Shown: positions 16,047-29,428, counted from the first letter of the stretch. The stretch is DNA of 64,000 nt from Pseudomonas sp. PDM16 (GCF_014851865.1 NZ_JACVAM010000002.1:62001-126000); one strand, 5' to 3'. A program made the numbers and translations. The notes: generated by a model from the sequence alone, not told the origin.

Positions 16047-17846
16047 GTGAGTGACCTGAGTCATATCCGCAATTTTTCCATCATCGCCCACATTGATCAT
16101 GGCAAGTCGACCCTGGCCGACCGCTTTATCCAGATCTGTGGTGGCTTGTCTGATCGCGAGATGGAAGCTCAGGTTCTCGACTCCATGGATTTGGAGCGTG
16201 AGCGCGGTATCACCATCAAGGCGCATAGTGTGACTCTGCACTATCCTGCACAAGACGGTAGGACGTATCAGCTGAACTTCATCGATACCCCTGGTCACGT
16301 CGACTTCACCTATGAAGTCAGTCGCTCCTTAGCGGCCTGCGAGGGTGCAATCCTTGTGGTGGATGCTGGGCAGGGCGTAGAGGCGCAATCGGTCGCCAAC
16401 TGCTACACCGCTATCGAGCAGGGCCTTGAGGTCATGCCGGTCCTGAACAAGATGGACCTTCCCCAGGCCGAGCCTGAGCGTGTCAAGGACGAGATTGAGC
16501 ACATCATCGGCATCGATGCCACTGACGCAGTGCCTTGTAGCGCTAAGAGCGGCATGGGCGTGATCGATGTGTTGGAACGCCTGGTTCAAGTGATTCCTCC
16601 GCCGGAAGGGGACATCGAGGCGCCGCTGCAGGCTCTGATCATCGACTCTTGGTTCGACAATTACCTGGGTATTGTCTCCCTGGTGCGCGTCAAGCACGGC
16701 CGGATGAAGAAGGGCGACAAGATCCTGGTCAAGTCCACCGGCAAAACGCACCAAGTCGACAGCGTCGGTGTGTTCACTCCGAAGCACACTGAGACTGCCG
16801 ACCTCAAGGCTGGCGAAGTGGGCTTTGTGATCGCCGGTATCAAGGATATCCACGGTGCTCCGGTGGGCGATACCCTGACCTTGTCCAATACCCCGGACGT
16901 GGATGTGCTGCCGGGCTTCAAACGCATCAAGCCGCAGGTCTACGCTGGTTTGTTCCCGGTCAGCTCCGACGACTTCGAGGACTTCCGTGAAGCCCTGCAG
17001 AAGCTGACCCTGAACGATGCCGCGCTGCAGTACGAGCCGGAGAGCTCCGATGCCCTCGGCTTCGGTTTCCGTATCGGTTTCCTCGGCATGCTGCACATGG
17101 AGATCATCCAGGAGCGCCTGGAGCGCGAGTACGACCTGGATCTGATCACCACCGCGCCGACGGTAATCTTCGAAGTCGAGATGAAGAACGGCGAGACGCT
17201 GTCTGTCGACAACCCGTCCAAACTGCCCGATCCGGCCGGCATTCTCGATATGCGTGAGCCTATCGTGCGGGCCAACATCCTGGTGCCGCAGGAACACCTG
17301 GGTAACGTCATCACCCTGTGCATCGAGAAGCGCGGCGTGCAGCGCGACCTGCAGTTCCTCAGCAGCCAGGTACAGGTTTCTTATGATCTGCCGATGAACG
17401 AGGTGGTGCTCGACTTCTTCGACCGCCTTAAGTCGGTGAGCCGTGGCTATGCCTCGCTGGACTACAGCTTCGACCGCTTCCAGTCGGCCAATCTGGTGCG
17501 CCTGGATGTGATGATCAACGGTGAGAAGGTCGATGCCCTTGCGCTCATTGTGCACCGTGATCGCGCCCATCAGAAGGGGCGAGTTCTGACTGAGAAAATG
17601 AAAGAGCTGATCCCGCGGCAGATGTTCGATGTGGCAATTCAGGCCGCCATCGGTGGCCAGATCATCGCTCGGACCACGGTCAAGGCGCTACGCAAGAACG
17701 TATTGGCCAAGTGCTACGGCGGTGACGTCAGTCGTAAGAAAAAGCTGCTGGAGAAGCAGAAGGCCGGTAAGAAGCGGATGAAGCAGGTAGGCAGCGTGGA
17801 GATCCCGCAAGAAGCCTTCCTTGCCGTACTCAAAGTGGATAGCTAA
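16047..17846 (+). CDS. lepA: elongation factor 4 (LepA)
   Basis: 599 residues from a GTG start (protein begins [22 protein letters not shown]). The GTPase motifs [17 protein letters not shown] and NKMD are all present, followed by the EF-G-like domains and the LepA-specific C-terminal domain ending ...[28 protein letters not shown]4 acts on ribosomes, assisting initiation or remobilising stalled complexes. It is followed 5 nt later by lepB, the usual operon. Confidence 0.97.
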   Translation: MSDLSHIRNFSIIAHIDHGKSTLADRFIQICGGLSDREMEAQVLDSMDLERERGITIKAHSVTLHYPAQDGRTYQLNFIDTPGHVDFTYEVSRSLAACEGAILVVDAGQGVEAQSVANCYTAIEQGLEVMPVLNKMDLPQAEPERVKDEIEHIIGIDATDAVPCSAKSGMGVIDVLERLVQVIPPPEGDIEAPLQALIIDSWFDNYLGIVSLVRVKHGRMKKGDKILVKSTGKTHQVDSVGVFTPKHTETADLKAGEVGFVIAGIKDIHGAPVGDTLTLSNTPDVDVLPGFKRIKPQVYAGLFPVSSDDFEDFREALQKLTLNDAALQYEPESSDALGFGFRIGFLGMLHMEIIQERLEREYDLDLITTAPTVIFEVEMKNGETLSVDNPSKLPDPAGILDMREPIVRANILVPQEHLGNVITLCIEKRGVQRDLQFLSSQVQVSYDLPMNEVVLDFFDRLKSVSRGYASLDYSFDRFQSANLVRLDVMINGEKVDALALIVHRDRAHQKGRVLTEKMKELIPRQMFDVAIQAAIGGQIIARTTVKALRKNVLAKCYGGDVSRKKKLLEKQKAGKKRMKQVGSVEIPQEAFLAVLKVDS

Positions 17847-17851
17847 TACCT

Positions 17852-18703
17852 ATGTCGTTCAACTTCCCTCTGATTTTGGTAGTCGCCGTTGCGGTATGCG
17901 GTGCTCTGGCATTGATCGATCTGTTGCTGCTGGCGCCGAAGCGACGTGCGGCTATTGCCGCCTATGAGGGGCAGGTTGGCGAGCCGGATGCACAGGTCCT
18001 GCAGCGCCTGAACAAGGAGCCATTACTGGTCGAGTACGGCAAATCGTTCTTCCCGGTGCTGGCTATCGTCCTAGTGCTGCGCTCGTTCCTGCTGGAGCCT
18101 TTTCAGATTCCGTCCGGTTCGATGAAGCCCACCTTGGAGGTAGGTGATTTCATTCTGGTGAATAAGTTCGCCTATGGCATCCGACTGCCGGTAGTCGATA
18201 CCAAGATCATTGAGGTGGGCAGTCCACAGCGCGGTGATGTTATGGTCTTTCGCTACCCCAGTAACCCGAGCATCAACTACATCAAGCGTGTAGTGGGTCT
18301 GCCGGGTGATCGAGTCAGCTACACCATGGACAAGCGCCTGCTGGTGAATGGTCAGCCGGTAGCCGAGGAGTTTCTTGGAGAGGAACCAGGGTCGCTGGGG
18401 CGAACTCTGGTCTATAAGGAAAAACTCGGTGATATCGAGCACATGATTCGCAAGCAGTTGAATCGCAATGTGCGCGGCGGGGACGAATGGGTAGTGCCTG
18501 AAGGGCACTATTTCATGATGGGCGACAATCGTGACGACTCCAACGACAGCCGCTATTGGAATGATGCCGCTATCCCCAAGGAGCTCTGGGGCATGGTTCC
18601 CGATCAGAATATCGTTGGTAAGGCCTTCGCGGTGTGGATGAGCTGGCCGGATCCGAAAGCGCGCAATCTGCCAAACTTCTCCAGAGTTGGCTTGATCCGC
18701 TGA
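17852..18703 (+). CDS. lepB: signal peptidase I
   Basis: 283 residues. Two membrane helices at the start (about 5-28 and 62-82) anchor a periplasmic domain with the catalytic serine in PSGSM (Ser90) and lysine in YIKRVVG (Lys145), plus the GDNRDDSNDSR box. It cleaves signal peptides from exported proteins. It is co-transcribed with lepA. A strong hairpin follows at 18718-18745. Confidence 0.97.
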   Translation: MSFNFPLILVVAVAVCGALALIDLLLLAPKRRAAIAAYEGQVGEPDAQVLQRLNKEPLLVEYGKSFFPVLAIVLVLRSFLLEPFQIPSGSMKPTLEVGDFILVNKFAYGIRLPVVDTKIIEVGSPQRGDVMVFRYPSNPSINYIKRVVGLPGDRVSYTMDKRLLVNGQPVAEEFLGEEPGSLGRTLVYKEKLGDIEHMIRKQLNRNVRGGDEWVVPEGHYFMMGDNRDDSNDSRYWNDAAIPKELWGMVPDQNIVGKAFAVWMSWPDPKARNLPNFSRVGLIR

Positions 18704-18717
18704 TCACTGGAAAATGA

Positions 18718-18745
18718 GAGGCGCCGTTCAGTCGAATGGCGCCTC
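18718..18745 (+). terminator. hairpin after lepB, possible terminator
   Basis: GAGGCGCCGTTC pairs with GAATGGCGCCTC around AGTC (12 bp, one wobble), followed by CTTGTAT rather than a true T-run. It may be a weak or Rho-assisted terminator. Confidence 0.5.
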
Positions 18746-18788
18746 CTTGTATATAGTCATTCGACAATACCGATAATAGAGGTCGATC

Positions 18789-19166
18789 ATGAAGTTCGCG
18801 CGCTCGCAGAAAGGTCTTTCCATGCTGGGGTGGGTGGCTGTATTAGCCGTGGTCGCCTTTCTCGCCAGCACTGGTTTCAAGATGTTCCCGCACTACATGG
18901 ACTATTGGGCACTGGAAAAGGCCATCATGTCTGTGGAGACCGACAAGGCGGCCGACGTACGCTCGGTGCCGGAGTTCTATGCCCATATCAGCAAGATGAT
19001 GCAGGTGAACGGCATTCGTGGCGTGGACTTGAAGGACATTCTTGAAATCAAAATCGAGAATAACGAGTTCAGGGCTCACCTGAAGTACGAACGCCGTGAA
19101 GCATTGATCGAGAATCTGGATTTGGTGGCCAATTTCGATAAAGAATTCCGCGTACGAATGCCGTGA
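18789..19166 (+). CDS. DUF4845 membrane-anchored protein
   Basis: 125 residues with an N-terminal membrane helix (about 12-30, after [14 protein letters not shown], which resembles a pilin-like leader) and a small periplasmic domain. The family DUF4845 sits between lepB and rnc in many gammaproteobacteria; its function is unknown. The stop overlaps the GTG of rnc by 4 nt, so the two are translationally coupled. Confidence 0.8.
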   Translation: MKFARSQKGLSMLGWVAVLAVVAFLASTGFKMFPHYMDYWALEKAIMSVETDKAADVRSVPEFYAHISKMMQVNGIRGVDLKDILEIKIENNEFRAHLKYERREALIENLDLVANFDKEFRVRMP

Positions 19167-19852
19167 GTTACTCCCTTTCCCGCCTAGAGCGTCAGCTCGG
19201 CCATACATTCCAGAGCCAGGATCTGATGCTCCTGGCCCTGACCCACCGCAGCTTCGCCGGTCGTAATAACGAACGTCTGGAATTTCTTGGCGATGCCATT
19301 CTCAACTTCGTGGCAGGTGAGGCGCTGTACGAGCGTTTTCCTCAGGCTCGCGAAGGGCAACTCTCCCGCCTGCGCGCGCGGTTGGTGAAGGGTGAGACCC
19401 TGGCCGTCCTTGCTCGTGGCTTCGAGCTGGGCGAGTACCTCCGCCTGGGGTCGGGGGAGCTGAAGAGTGGCGGATTTCGTCGCGAGTCTATTCTGGCGGA
19501 TGCCCTCGAGGCGCTGATCGGGGCCATCTATCTGGATGCGGGCATGGACGTGGCCCGCGAGCGGGTACTTGCCTGGCTGAGCAACGAGCTGGACAGCCTG
19601 ACGCTGGTGGATACCAACAAGGATCCCAAGACCCGTCTGCAGGAGTTCCTCCAGTCGCGGGCTGCCGAGTTGCCGCGCTACGAGGTGGTGGATATTCAGG
19701 GCGAGCCCCATTGCCGTACCTTTTTCGTGCAGTGCGAAGTGGCACTGCTGACCGACAAGACTCAGGGCCATGGCGCCAGCCGGCGGATCGCCGAGCAGGT
19801 GGCCGCTGCTGCCGCGCTTGTGGCGCTGGGTGTGGAGAACAGCCATGACTGA
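19163..19852 (+). CDS. rnc: ribonuclease III
   Basis: 229 residues from a GTG start. The signature [15 protein letters not shown] is at about residues 34-48, with the second acidic site [14 protein letters not shown] near residue 110; a double-stranded RNA-binding domain fills the last 70 residues. It matures rRNA and cuts structured mRNAs. The start overlaps DUF4845 and the end overlaps the era start by 8 nt, giving a compact rnc-era-recO-pdxJ operon. Confidence 0.96.
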   Translation: MSYSLSRLERQLGHTFQSQDLMLLALTHRSFAGRNNERLEFLGDAILNFVAGEALYERFPQAREGQLSRLRARLVKGETLAVLARGFELGEYLRLGSGELKSGGFRRESILADALEALIGAIYLDAGMDVARERVLAWLSNELDSLTLVDTNKDPKTRLQEFLQSRAAELPRYEVVDIQGEPHCRTFFVQCEVALLTDKTQGHGASRRIAEQVAAAAALVALGVENSHD

Positions 19853-20747
19853 TGCACCTGTGACCCGTTGTGGCTACGTCGCCATCGTCGGCCGCCCCAA
19901 CGTGGGTAAGTCGACCCTGCTCAACCATATCCTCGGGCAGAAGCTGGCGATCACCTCGCGTAAGCCGCAGACAACCCGCCACAACATGCTCGGCATCAAG
20001 ACCGAGGGCGACGTGCAGGCCGTCTATGTTGACACCCCTGGTCTCCACAAGCATAACGACAAGGCGCTCAATCGCTACATGAACCGCAGCGCTTCGACCG
20101 CCTTGAAGGACGTCGATGTCGTGGTATTCGTCGTCGACCGTACTCGCTGGACCGACGAGGACCAGATGGTGCTCGAGAAGGTCCAGTACGTGAAATGCCC
20201 CATCCTGCTGGCGGTGAACAAGGCGGATCGTCTGGAAGACAAGAGCGAGCTGCTGCCTCATCTGGAGTGGTTAGCCACCCAGCTGCCACAGGCCGAGGTG
20301 GTGCCCATATCCGCACTCCATGGGCAGAACCTAGATACCCTGGAGCGTCTGGTGGCGGAGAATCTGCCGGAGTCCGAGCACTTCTTCCCTGAAGACCAGA
20401 TTACTGACCGCTCCAGCCGTTTCCTCGCTGCCGAGCTGATCCGCGAGAAGATCATGCGCCAACTTGGCGCCGAGCTACCGTACCAGATCACCGTCGAGAT
20501 CGAGGAATTCAAGCAGGAGGGGCGGGTGCTGCATATCCACGGATTGATCCTGGTTGAGCGCGACGGCCAGAAGAAGATCATCATTGGTGACAAGGGCGAG
20601 CGCATCAAACGCATCGGTCAGGATGCGCGCAAGGACATGGAGGTGCTTTTCGACTCCAAGGTCATGCTCAACCTCTGGGTCAAAGTGAAGGGCGGCTGGT
20701 CCGACGACGAGCGCGCGCTGCGGTCGCTGGGCTACACCGACTTCTGA
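19845..20747 (+). CDS. era: GTPase Era
   Basis: 300 residues from the ATG of [12 protein letters not shown]1 is GRPNVGKS, the G3 DTPG is at about residues 62-65, G4 is NKAD, and the C-terminal KH domain carries [13 protein letters not shown]. Era binds 16S rRNA and acts in 30S assembly. It overlaps the rnc stop by 8 nt and is followed by recO 4 nt after its stop. Confidence 0.96.
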   Translation: MTDAPVTRCGYVAIVGRPNVGKSTLLNHILGQKLAITSRKPQTTRHNMLGIKTEGDVQAVYVDTPGLHKHNDKALNRYMNRSASTALKDVDVVVFVVDRTRWTDEDQMVLEKVQYVKCPILLAVNKADRLEDKSELLPHLEWLATQLPQAEVVPISALHGQNLDTLERLVAENLPESEHFFPEDQITDRSSRFLAAELIREKIMRQLGAELPYQITVEIEEFKQEGRVLHIHGLILVERDGQKKIIIGDKGERIKRIGQDARKDMEVLFDSKVMLNLWVKVKGGWSDDERALRSLGYTDF

Positions 20748-20751
20748 ACCC

Positions 20752-21450
20752 ATGCCTAACGGTGCGCTACCGGCTTTCGTCCTCCACAGCCGGCCGTACA
20801 AGGAAACCAGCGCACTGGTCGACTTCCTCACTCCCGAAGGGCGGCTGCGTGCAGTGCTGCGGGGCGCCCGCGGCAAGGCCGGCGGTCTCGCCAGGCCATT
20901 CGCACCGCTAGAGTTGGAGTTGCGGGGGAGGGGGGAGCTGAAGAGTGTCGGCCGTCTCGAGGCCACCGGTATCGCTCACTGGCTGCAAGGTCAGACGCTC
21001 TACAGCGGCATGTACCTCAATGAGCTTCTTTTGCGCCTGCTGCCCTCCGAAGACCCTCACCCCGCGCTGTTCGATCATTACGCCCTGACGCTCCGGGCGC
21101 TGTCCGCCAATCCGCCGCTGGAGCCGCTGTTGCGCGCCTTCGAATGGCGCCTGCTGGACGACCTGGGCTATGGTTTCGCCTTGGATATCGATATTTCGGG
21201 TCACCCGGTTGTTGCCGACAGCCTCTATCGCCTGCACCCGGACGCCGGCATGGAACCAGTGGGCCAACTGCAGCCCGGCCTGTTCCAAGGCATCGATCTG
21301 CTAGCCATGGCCGAGGCGGACTGGTCGTCTCCTGGCGCCCTGGCTGCCGCCAAGCGCCTGATGCGCCAGGCTCTGGCTCCTCATCTGGGCGGTCGACCTC
21401 TGGTCAGCCGCGAACTCTTCATGACTCTCAAGGAACCTGTCCGTGACTGA
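20752..21450 (+). CDS. recO: DNA repair protein RecO
   Basis: 232 residues. The N-terminal OB-fold pattern [33 protein letters not shown] is characteristic; the rest is helical. RecO loads RecA on SSB-coated DNA with RecR. Unlike some RecO proteins it has no zinc-finger cysteine cluster, as usual for this branch. Its stop overlaps the pdxJ GTG start by 8 nt. Confidence 0.94.
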   Translation: MPNGALPAFVLHSRPYKETSALVDFLTPEGRLRAVLRGARGKAGGLARPFAPLELELRGRGELKSVGRLEATGIAHWLQGQTLYSGMYLNELLLRLLPSEDPHPALFDHYALTLRALSANPPLEPLLRAFEWRLLDDLGYGFALDIDISGHPVVADSLYRLHPDAGMEPVGQLQPGLFQGIDLLAMAEADWSSPGALAAAKRLMRQALAPHLGGRPLVSRELFMTLKEPVRD

Positions 21451-22189
21451 AGCCAACCGCATCCTCCTCGGCGTCAACATCGACCACGTGGCCACACTCC
21501 GCCAGGCCCGTGGTACCCGCTATCCGGACCCGGTCAAGGCCGCGCTGGATGCCGAGGAGGCAGGCGCCGATGGCATTACCGTGCATCTGCGCGAGGATCG
21601 CCGGCATATCCAGGAGCGTGACGTTCGCATACTCAAGGAGGTACTGCAGACGCGCATGAACTTCGAGATGGGCGTCACCGACTTCATGCTTGATTTCGCC
21701 GAACAGATTCGGCCCGAGCATGTGTGTCTGGTGCCGGAAACCCGCCAGGAGCTGACCACCGAAGGTGGCCTGGATGTGGCTGGCCAGGAGGAGCGGATCA
21801 AGGCGGCGGTGCAGCGCCTGGCCAGACTGGGGTGCGAGGTGTCGTTGTTCATCGATGCCGAAGAACGGCAGATCGAGGCTTCCCGACGTATAGGTGCGCC
21901 AGCCATCGAATTGCACACCGGCCGCTATGCCGACGCCCTCACACCGGCGGAGAGTGCTCGCGAGCTGGCTCGTATCCGTGATGGGGTGGCGTGCGGCCTT
22001 GCCCATGGGCTGATCGTCAACGCTGGTCATGGGCTGCATTACCACAATGTCGAGCCGGTTGCGGCGATCGCCGGCATTCATGAGCTGAACATCGGCCATG
22101 CGATCGTGGCTCAGGCACTGTTCGTCGGCTTCAAGGGCGCAGTGGCGGAGATGAAGCAGTTGATTGTCGCAGCTGCTGGTCGCGGCTGA
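21443..22189 (+). CDS. pdxJ: pyridoxine 5'-phosphate synthase
   Basis: 248 residues from a GTG start. The family blocks [17 protein letters not shown] and [11 protein letters not shown] (residues about 194-204) are present. PdxJ condenses aminoacetone phosphate derivative with deoxyxylulose phosphate in vitamin B6 synthesis. It is the last gene of the rnc-era-recO-pdxJ cluster; 128 bp of non-coding sequence follow. Confidence 0.96.
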   Translation: MTEANRILLGVNIDHVATLRQARGTRYPDPVKAALDAEEAGADGITVHLREDRRHIQERDVRILKEVLQTRMNFEMGVTDFMLDFAEQIRPEHVCLVPETRQELTTEGGLDVAGQEERIKAAVQRLARLGCEVSLFIDAEERQIEASRRIGAPAIELHTGRYADALTPAESARELARIRDGVACGLAHGLIVNAGHGLHYHNVEPVAAIAGIHELNIGHAIVAQALFVGFKGAVAEMKQLIVAAAGRG

Positions 22190-22317
22190 GTCCTCGATTA
22201 CCCAGGCAGCCAGTTCTGCACGCGCTGCCCGGGGTACTCGCCCGCCAGTCATCTGCGCTTGGCGGGTGTGGCGCCAGGGGCTAGACTTCCGCTCCTTTTT
22301 CGTCACGTCCTTCAGCC

Positions 22318-22767
22318 ATGGCTGCCAAAGTTCAACCCTTCTGGATGCGCAAGACACTCGACCAACTCGACCGAGAGGAGTGGGAGTCGCTGTGCGACGG
22401 CTGTGGCCTTTGCTGTCTCCAGAAGCTGGAGGACGAGGACGACGGCAGCGTTTACTACACGCGTATCGCCTGCAAGCTGCTAGACCTGAAGACCTGTCGC
22501 TGCAGCGACTACCCTAATCGACAGCAGTATGTACCCGACTGCATCCAGCTGACGCCTGCCCAGGCCGACCAGTTCCAGTGGTTGCCTCCTACCTGTGCCT
22601 ACCGCCTGGTCGGCGAGGGCAAGGATCTGCCGCTATGGCACCATCTGGTCTGTGGTGATCCAGATGCAGTACATCATGAGCGCATATCCCAGTCCGGCCG
22701 TATGCTTGCAGAAGGCAGCGTGGCGGAAGAGGACTGGGAAGATCATCTGATCTTCCGTGCCGGTTGA
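22318..22767 (+). CDS. YcgN family cysteine cluster protein
   Basis: 149 residues with the pattern [18 protein letters not shown] near residue 24, then C-x-C spacing (KTCRCSDY) and further cysteines to about residue 120. The cysteines belong to the YkgJ/YcgN superfamily and probably bind zinc or an iron-sulfur cluster. The function is unknown. It is conserved in gammaproteobacteria, often beside small orphan genes. It starts 128 nt after pdxJ, so it may have its own promoter. Confidence 0.85.
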   Translation: MAAKVQPFWMRKTLDQLDREEWESLCDGCGLCCLQKLEDEDDGSVYYTRIACKLLDLKTCRCSDYPNRQQYVPDCIQLTPAQADQFQWLPPTCAYRLVGEGKDLPLWHHLVCGDPDAVHHERISQSGRMLAEGSVAEEDWEDHLIFRAG

Positions 22768-22829
22768 GCGTTTCCAGCCCCGAATGGGTCAAACCCGGTT
22801 CATTGTCATCTTCTAGGGAGTCTTCACCG

Positions 22830-24047
22830 ATGCCTGCCCGCCAGTTGCTGGTTGCCATCCTGCTTAGCAGCCTGAGTTCCCCATTGTGGGCTGCCAAGCG
22901 AGTCGATCTCGATTACCTCGTGCGCTTCCTCCCGGATAGCGATCAAGCCGAGGTCACCCTGACACTGGAGAAGGGTGAGGTCGTCCGGAGCCTCGACTTC
23001 AATCTGGGTGACAAGGGCTACTACAGCGATTTCAAGGGGGACGGTTGGCAGCAGAGCGATGCCAAGCGAGGTATCTGGAAACCGTCCAAAGGAAAGAGCA
23101 GCCTGAGTTATCGCGTGCGGATAGATCATCCGCGTGACAACGGTAAATTCGATGCGCGGATGACCGCGGGCTGGGCGCTGTTGCGTGGCGATGACCTCGT
23201 CCCCAGTGCGCATCTGGACAAGGAGGACAAGGTCGAACTGGTTGCACGACTGCAGTTCGAGCTTCCGCAGGGCTGGACGAGCGTGGAGACAGGTTGGCCG
23301 CGGGTGGGCAAGAACAAGTTCCGTATCGACAATCCCTCGCGTCAGTTCGATCGGCCCACGGGCTGGATTCTGGCAGGCAAGCTGGGCAGTCGTCGTGCCC
23401 AGCTGGGCGATACCGATGTCACGGTGGCCGCGCCGGTTGGCGAGGGCATGCGGCGCATGGACATCATCACGCTGTTGACCTTCATCTGGCCCGAGGCACA
23501 GGCGGTGTTTCCCAGAGACCCCGCCAAGCTGCTCGTCGTCGGGGCTGGCGATCCCATGTGGCGCGGAGGCCTGTCGGCGCCCAACTCTGTCTTCTTCCAT
23601 TCCGATCGCCCGCTGGTCAGTGAGAACGGCACCAGTTCGCTGGTGCACGAGCTGGTCCATGTATTCAGCCGCATCCGCGACACTGACAAGAGCGACTGGA
23701 TCAGTGAGGGATTGGCCGAGTACTACGCGATCGAACTCATGCGTCGTGCGGGTGGAATGAGCGAGGATCGCTATCAGGCTGTCCGCAAGAAGCTGGTGAA
23801 CTGGAGCAAGAAAGTCGATAGCCTGCGCACCGAAACGTCCACCGGACCTGTCACTGCTCGAGCGGTTCTTCTGCTGCAGGAGCTGGATCGCGAGATCCGC
23901 AAGAGCACCGACAATCAACGCTCGCTGGATGATGTCACGCGTGGCCTGATGCGCCTGGACAAGGTCAGCACCAAGGACTTCATCGAGATCAGCGAAAATG
24001 TCATGGGGCGTGGTTCGCAGGTGCTGGAAACCAAGCTGCTGCGCTGA
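22830..24047 (+). CDS. putative secreted metallopeptidase with HExxH...E motif
   Basis: 405 residues from the ATG with an AGGGAG site 9 nt upstream; it has a signal peptide (PARQLLVAILLSSLSSPLWAAK). The middle region carries HELVHVFSRI near residue 292 and, 21 residues on, ISEGLAEYYAIEL, the HExxH...E zinc ligands of the M1/M61 peptidase clan. The first half is beta-rich (about residues 20-200) and could be a substrate-binding domain. I do not recognise a named family beyond this. It is probably monocistronic. Enzyme activity is an inference from the motif. Confidence 0.7.
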   Translation: MPARQLLVAILLSSLSSPLWAAKRVDLDYLVRFLPDSDQAEVTLTLEKGEVVRSLDFNLGDKGYYSDFKGDGWQQSDAKRGIWKPSKGKSSLSYRVRIDHPRDNGKFDARMTAGWALLRGDDLVPSAHLDKEDKVELVARLQFELPQGWTSVETGWPRVGKNKFRIDNPSRQFDRPTGWILAGKLGSRRAQLGDTDVTVAAPVGEGMRRMDIITLLTFIWPEAQAVFPRDPAKLLVVGAGDPMWRGGLSAPNSVFFHSDRPLVSENGTSSLVHELVHVFSRIRDTDKSDWISEGLAEYYAIELMRRAGGMSEDRYQAVRKKLVNWSKKVDSLRTETSTGPVTARAVLLLQELDREIRKSTDNQRSLDDVTRGLMRLDKVSTKDFIEISENVMGRGSQVLETKLLR

Positions 24048-24156
24048 ATGGCCTCCGCTCGTTCCTTTGTGGCCGGGGGTTGCTGATGCGCAGTGAGGAC
24101 TGGGTCTTCTGAGCGGTCCTGTTAATGGCCGCTCCAAATGCAATGAGAGTACTGCT

Positions 24157-24435
24157 ATGTCCGGCAAACCTGGCGTGACCATCACCTACTGCACTCAATG
24201 CCAGTGGATGCTGCGGGCGGCGTGGTTGGCACAGGAGCTGCTCTCTTCCTTCGCCGATGAGCTTGAGTGGGTAGCCCTCAAGCCGGGGACTGGCGGGATC
24301 TTCATCATCAGCTGTGACGGTGTTCAGCTGTGGGAGCGCAAGTCCGATGGTGGTTTTCCCGAGGCCAAGGTGCTCAAACAGCGTCTGCGTGACCTGATCG
24401 ATCCAGAGCGGAATCTCGGGCACATTGATCGATGA
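24157..24435 (+). CDS. SelT/SelW/SelH (Rdx) family thioredoxin-like protein
   Basis: 92 residues. The redox site CTQC at about residues 12-15 is the CxxC form of the CxxU motif of selenoproteins W and T, so this copy uses cysteine. The pattern LKPGTGGIFIISCDGVQLWERKSDGGFPEAKVLKQRLRDLIDP is typical of the Rdx family. Its physiological partner is unknown. It ends one base before the convergent META-domain gene. Confidence 0.9.
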   Translation: MSGKPGVTITYCTQCQWMLRAAWLAQELLSSFADELEWVALKPGTGGIFIISCDGVQLWERKSDGGFPEAKVLKQRLRDLIDPERNLGHIDR

Positions 24436-24837
24436 TCAGCCTTCTTCCGGCCACAGGCGGATCGGTAGACCTTCCACGGGCCATAGACGCAGCTGACCGG
24501 TAGCGGATACGTCCCAGCGGCTGATCTTGCTCAGCAAGTCGAGAAATCGCTGCTCCTGCTCCATCAGAGCAGGGGCGCATAGTTTGCGGGTGGTGCCCGC
24601 CTGCTCGAAATGCAGCGTATCGCCCTGTCGCGTATAGCTGGCAAACCAGTGGTTGCAGCCGGCATTGCCATAGGCACGACCATCCTCGCCCAAGGTGATG
24701 GTGAGGTGGCTTCGGTCGACAAGCGGGCGCTCACCGATCCATTCCACGCTGTACGCCTTTTCGTTCTCCAGTTGCGGTGGATTGCCGGAGCAACCCGCCA
24801 GGACCACTAGAAAACCTGTAGCCAGCATCTGCCTCAT
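24436..24837 (-). CDS. META-domain lipoprotein (HslJ-like)
   Basis: 133 residues starting MRQMLATGFLVVLAGCSG; a lipobox LAGC puts the lipidated cysteine near residue 15. The META domain follows (GRAYGNAGCNHWFASY, then a late KLCAPALMEQEQRFL), as in HslJ-type heat-shock or envelope proteins, which are usually about 110-140 residues. Its start overlaps the upstream gene stop by 4 nt, and its stop abuts the convergent Rdx gene. The role is unknown. Confidence 0.82.
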   Translation of the reverse strand: MRQMLATGFLVVLAGCSGNPPQLENEKAYSVEWIGERPLVDRSHLTITLGEDGRAYGNAGCNHWFASYTRQGDTLHFEQAGTTRKLCAPALMEQEQRFLDLLSKISRWDVSATGQLRLWPVEGLPIRLWPEEG

Positions 24838-25271
24838 GCGCTTCGCTCCTGACAGTTCGGGCACCAGTGCTTACCCTCGTGGCTCGACCAGCCTAGCTCG
24901 GCCAGGCGCAGCTCGGCTGCGACAGGCTGAGCCTGCTTGCCGAGCGAGGCGTCGACCGCGAACTCGAGGTCGATACGCTTGCCGCAGCCATCGCAATCTA
25001 CCTGCCAGTTATGGATGGCCAGTTCGCGGAAGACCGGTCCGCTGGCGACGGCCAGCCACTGGCCAGGGGGATTGATCAGATGACGAACCTTTTCCACGAC
25101 CAGGCTCATGGACAGATCTCGGCTGCCTTTGAGGGTGACGAGCAACGTATCGCCAGCCTGAATGGCACCACCGTTGCCGGTGACCTGATAGCGGCCCGGT
25201 GCCAGAGCGCGGCATTCGGTCAGCGTGTGTTGGGGACTGAGCAGGGTGTAGCGGAAATCGTGGGTGGTCAT
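24834..25271 (-). CDS. small cysteine-rich (zinc-ribbon-like) protein
   Basis: 145 residues from MTTHDFRYTLL, with GGAGG upstream. A CDGC pair at about residue 101 and a CPNC pair near the end (HWCPNCQ) suggest a zinc ribbon in the last third. The first part (residues 15-95) looks beta-rich. It is translationally coupled to the META lipoprotein gene. I do not recognise a named family. Confidence 0.72.
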   Translation of the reverse strand: MTTHDFRYTLLSPQHTLTECRALAPGRYQVTGNGGAIQAGDTLLVTLKGSRDLSMSLVVEKVRHLINPPGQWLAVASGPVFRELAIHNWQVDCDGCGKRIDLEFAVDASLGKQAQPVAAELRLAELGWSSHEGKHWCPNCQERSA

Positions 25272-25486
25272 GGGGCCTCCAGAAACCCCGTCATACTGGG
25301 GCTGTTCCGTTTCGTTCGCAAATCGCATCGCTTACATGGTCGTTCCGTCGTCGTGCGGCTGGCATCTTCACTCCAGACCTGCGCGTGCCACCGACGTGAT
25401 TCCGCCGGCACTCCGGAGCGAGGAGGGGGCCGGCATTGGAGCTTTTCCGGTCGCCCATCAGGCTTAGGTGTCAGCCCTGACGACGT

Positions 25487-26473
25487 TCACGTGACCTGAT
25501 TGGCTGGGCTGCCGGCGGACCAGGCGGCGATGTTCTTCAGGGTGACCCCCGCGATCGCGGCCAGCGCCTCGTGGGTGAGGAACGCCTGGTGAGCGGTGAC
25601 GATCACGTTGGGGAAGGTCAGCAGGCGCGCCAGGACGTCGTCCTGCAGCGGCTGGTCGGAGCGGTCCTCGAAGAACAGGTCGGCTTCCTCCTCGTAAACA
25701 TCTAAGCCCAGATAGCCGAGCTGACCGCTCTTCAAGGCATCGATCAATGCGGGTGCATCCACCAGCGCACCACGCCCGGTGTTGATCAGCATGGCGCCAC
25801 GCTTCATTCGCGCGAGCGTATCGGCGTCTATCAGGTGATAGCTGGTCTCAGTCAGCGGGCAGTGCAGACTGATCACATCGCTGCGAGCGATCAGCTCATC
25901 GAGCGGGACCTGGTTGGCCTGAAGCTGATCCAGCCCTCTGATGGGAGCTGGGTCGCTGATCAGCACATGGCATCCGAAGCCCACCATGATACGGGCGAAC
26001 GCCAGACCGATCTGCCCTCCGCCGATCACACCTACCGTCTTGCCGTGAAGGTCGAAGCCGGTCAGCCCATGTAGCGAGAAGTCCCCCTCGCGAGTGCGAT
26101 TGAATGCCCGATGGATGCGCCTGTTCAGCGCCAGGATCAGCGCTACTGCATGTTCGGCGATAGCCTGCGGCGAGTAGGCAGGCACCCTGGCAACCGTGAG
26201 GCCGAGCTCCCTGGCAGCATGCAGGTCGACATGGTTGTAGCCTGCCGAGCGCAGGGCTATCAGGCGTACCCCGGCGTCTGCCAGGCGTTTCAAGACGGGC
26301 GCGGAGAGGTCGTCATTGATGAAGGCACAGGCCACCTCGCAGCCTTCGGCCAGCGTCGCGGTGTCAATGTTGAGCAGGCTGTCCTGGAAATGGATCTGCC
26401 AGCCGTCAGGCAGGCCGCGGGCGATGAAGCTCGCGCGGTCATAGGGCTTGCTGCTGTACATGATGATGCGCAT
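25487..26473 (-). CDS. ldhA: D-lactate dehydrogenase (fermentative), D-2-hydroxyacid family
   Basis: 328 residues from MRIIMYSSKPYD. The NAD-binding GVIGGGQIGLAFARI block is at about 152, with the catalytic Arg in ALRSAGYNHVD-type context and INTGRGALVD near residue 240, then a C-terminal AHQAFLT with the catalytic His. It reduces pyruvate to D-lactate. In P. aeruginosa ldhA lies next to gacS as here, which supports the name. The reading frame upstream of this ATG is not needed. Confidence 0.92.
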   Translation of the reverse strand: MRIIMYSSKPYDRASFIARGLPDGWQIHFQDSLLNIDTATLAEGCEVACAFINDDLSAPVLKRLADAGVRLIALRSAGYNHVDLHAARELGLTVARVPAYSPQAIAEHAVALILALNRRIHRAFNRTREGDFSLHGLTGFDLHGKTVGVIGGGQIGLAFARIMVGFGCHVLISDPAPIRGLDQLQANQVPLDELIARSDVISLHCPLTETSYHLIDADTLARMKRGAMLINTGRGALVDAPALIDALKSGQLGYLGLDVYEEEADLFFEDRSDQPLQDDVLARLLTFPNVIVTAHQAFLTHEALAAIAGVTLKNIAAWSAGSPANQVT

Positions 26474-26568
26474 CGGTCTCTCCAGAGCCTTGACTCCCGC
26501 GTCGATCAACAGGGCGCACGAGCGAGGGTCTCATGACGCCGAGCTCGCTTCGGTGCAGGCTCAACCGT

Positions 26569-29319
<2,751 letters not shown>

Positions 29320-29398
29320 GACGTTCTCCACTGAAGTTCAGAGGGCAGTTTAGCCATTCGGCGAGTGGGAATCTGCATGCGTTTTTGGCAGAATATTC

Positions 29399-29417
29399 GA
29401 TATTTATTCTCATTTGA
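29399..29417. promoter_or_regulatory. candidate Fur box upstream of pirR-like gene
   Basis: Read on the minus strand, this 19-mer (TCAAATGAGAATAAATATC) matches the Fur consensus GATAATGATAATCATTATC at about 13 of 19 positions; the AATGAGAAT core is typical of Pseudomonas Fur sites. It lies 12 bp before the response-regulator start codon. Iron control of the pir-type genes is known in Pseudomonas. Confidence 0.5.
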
Positions 29418-29428
29418 GATATTTCCGC

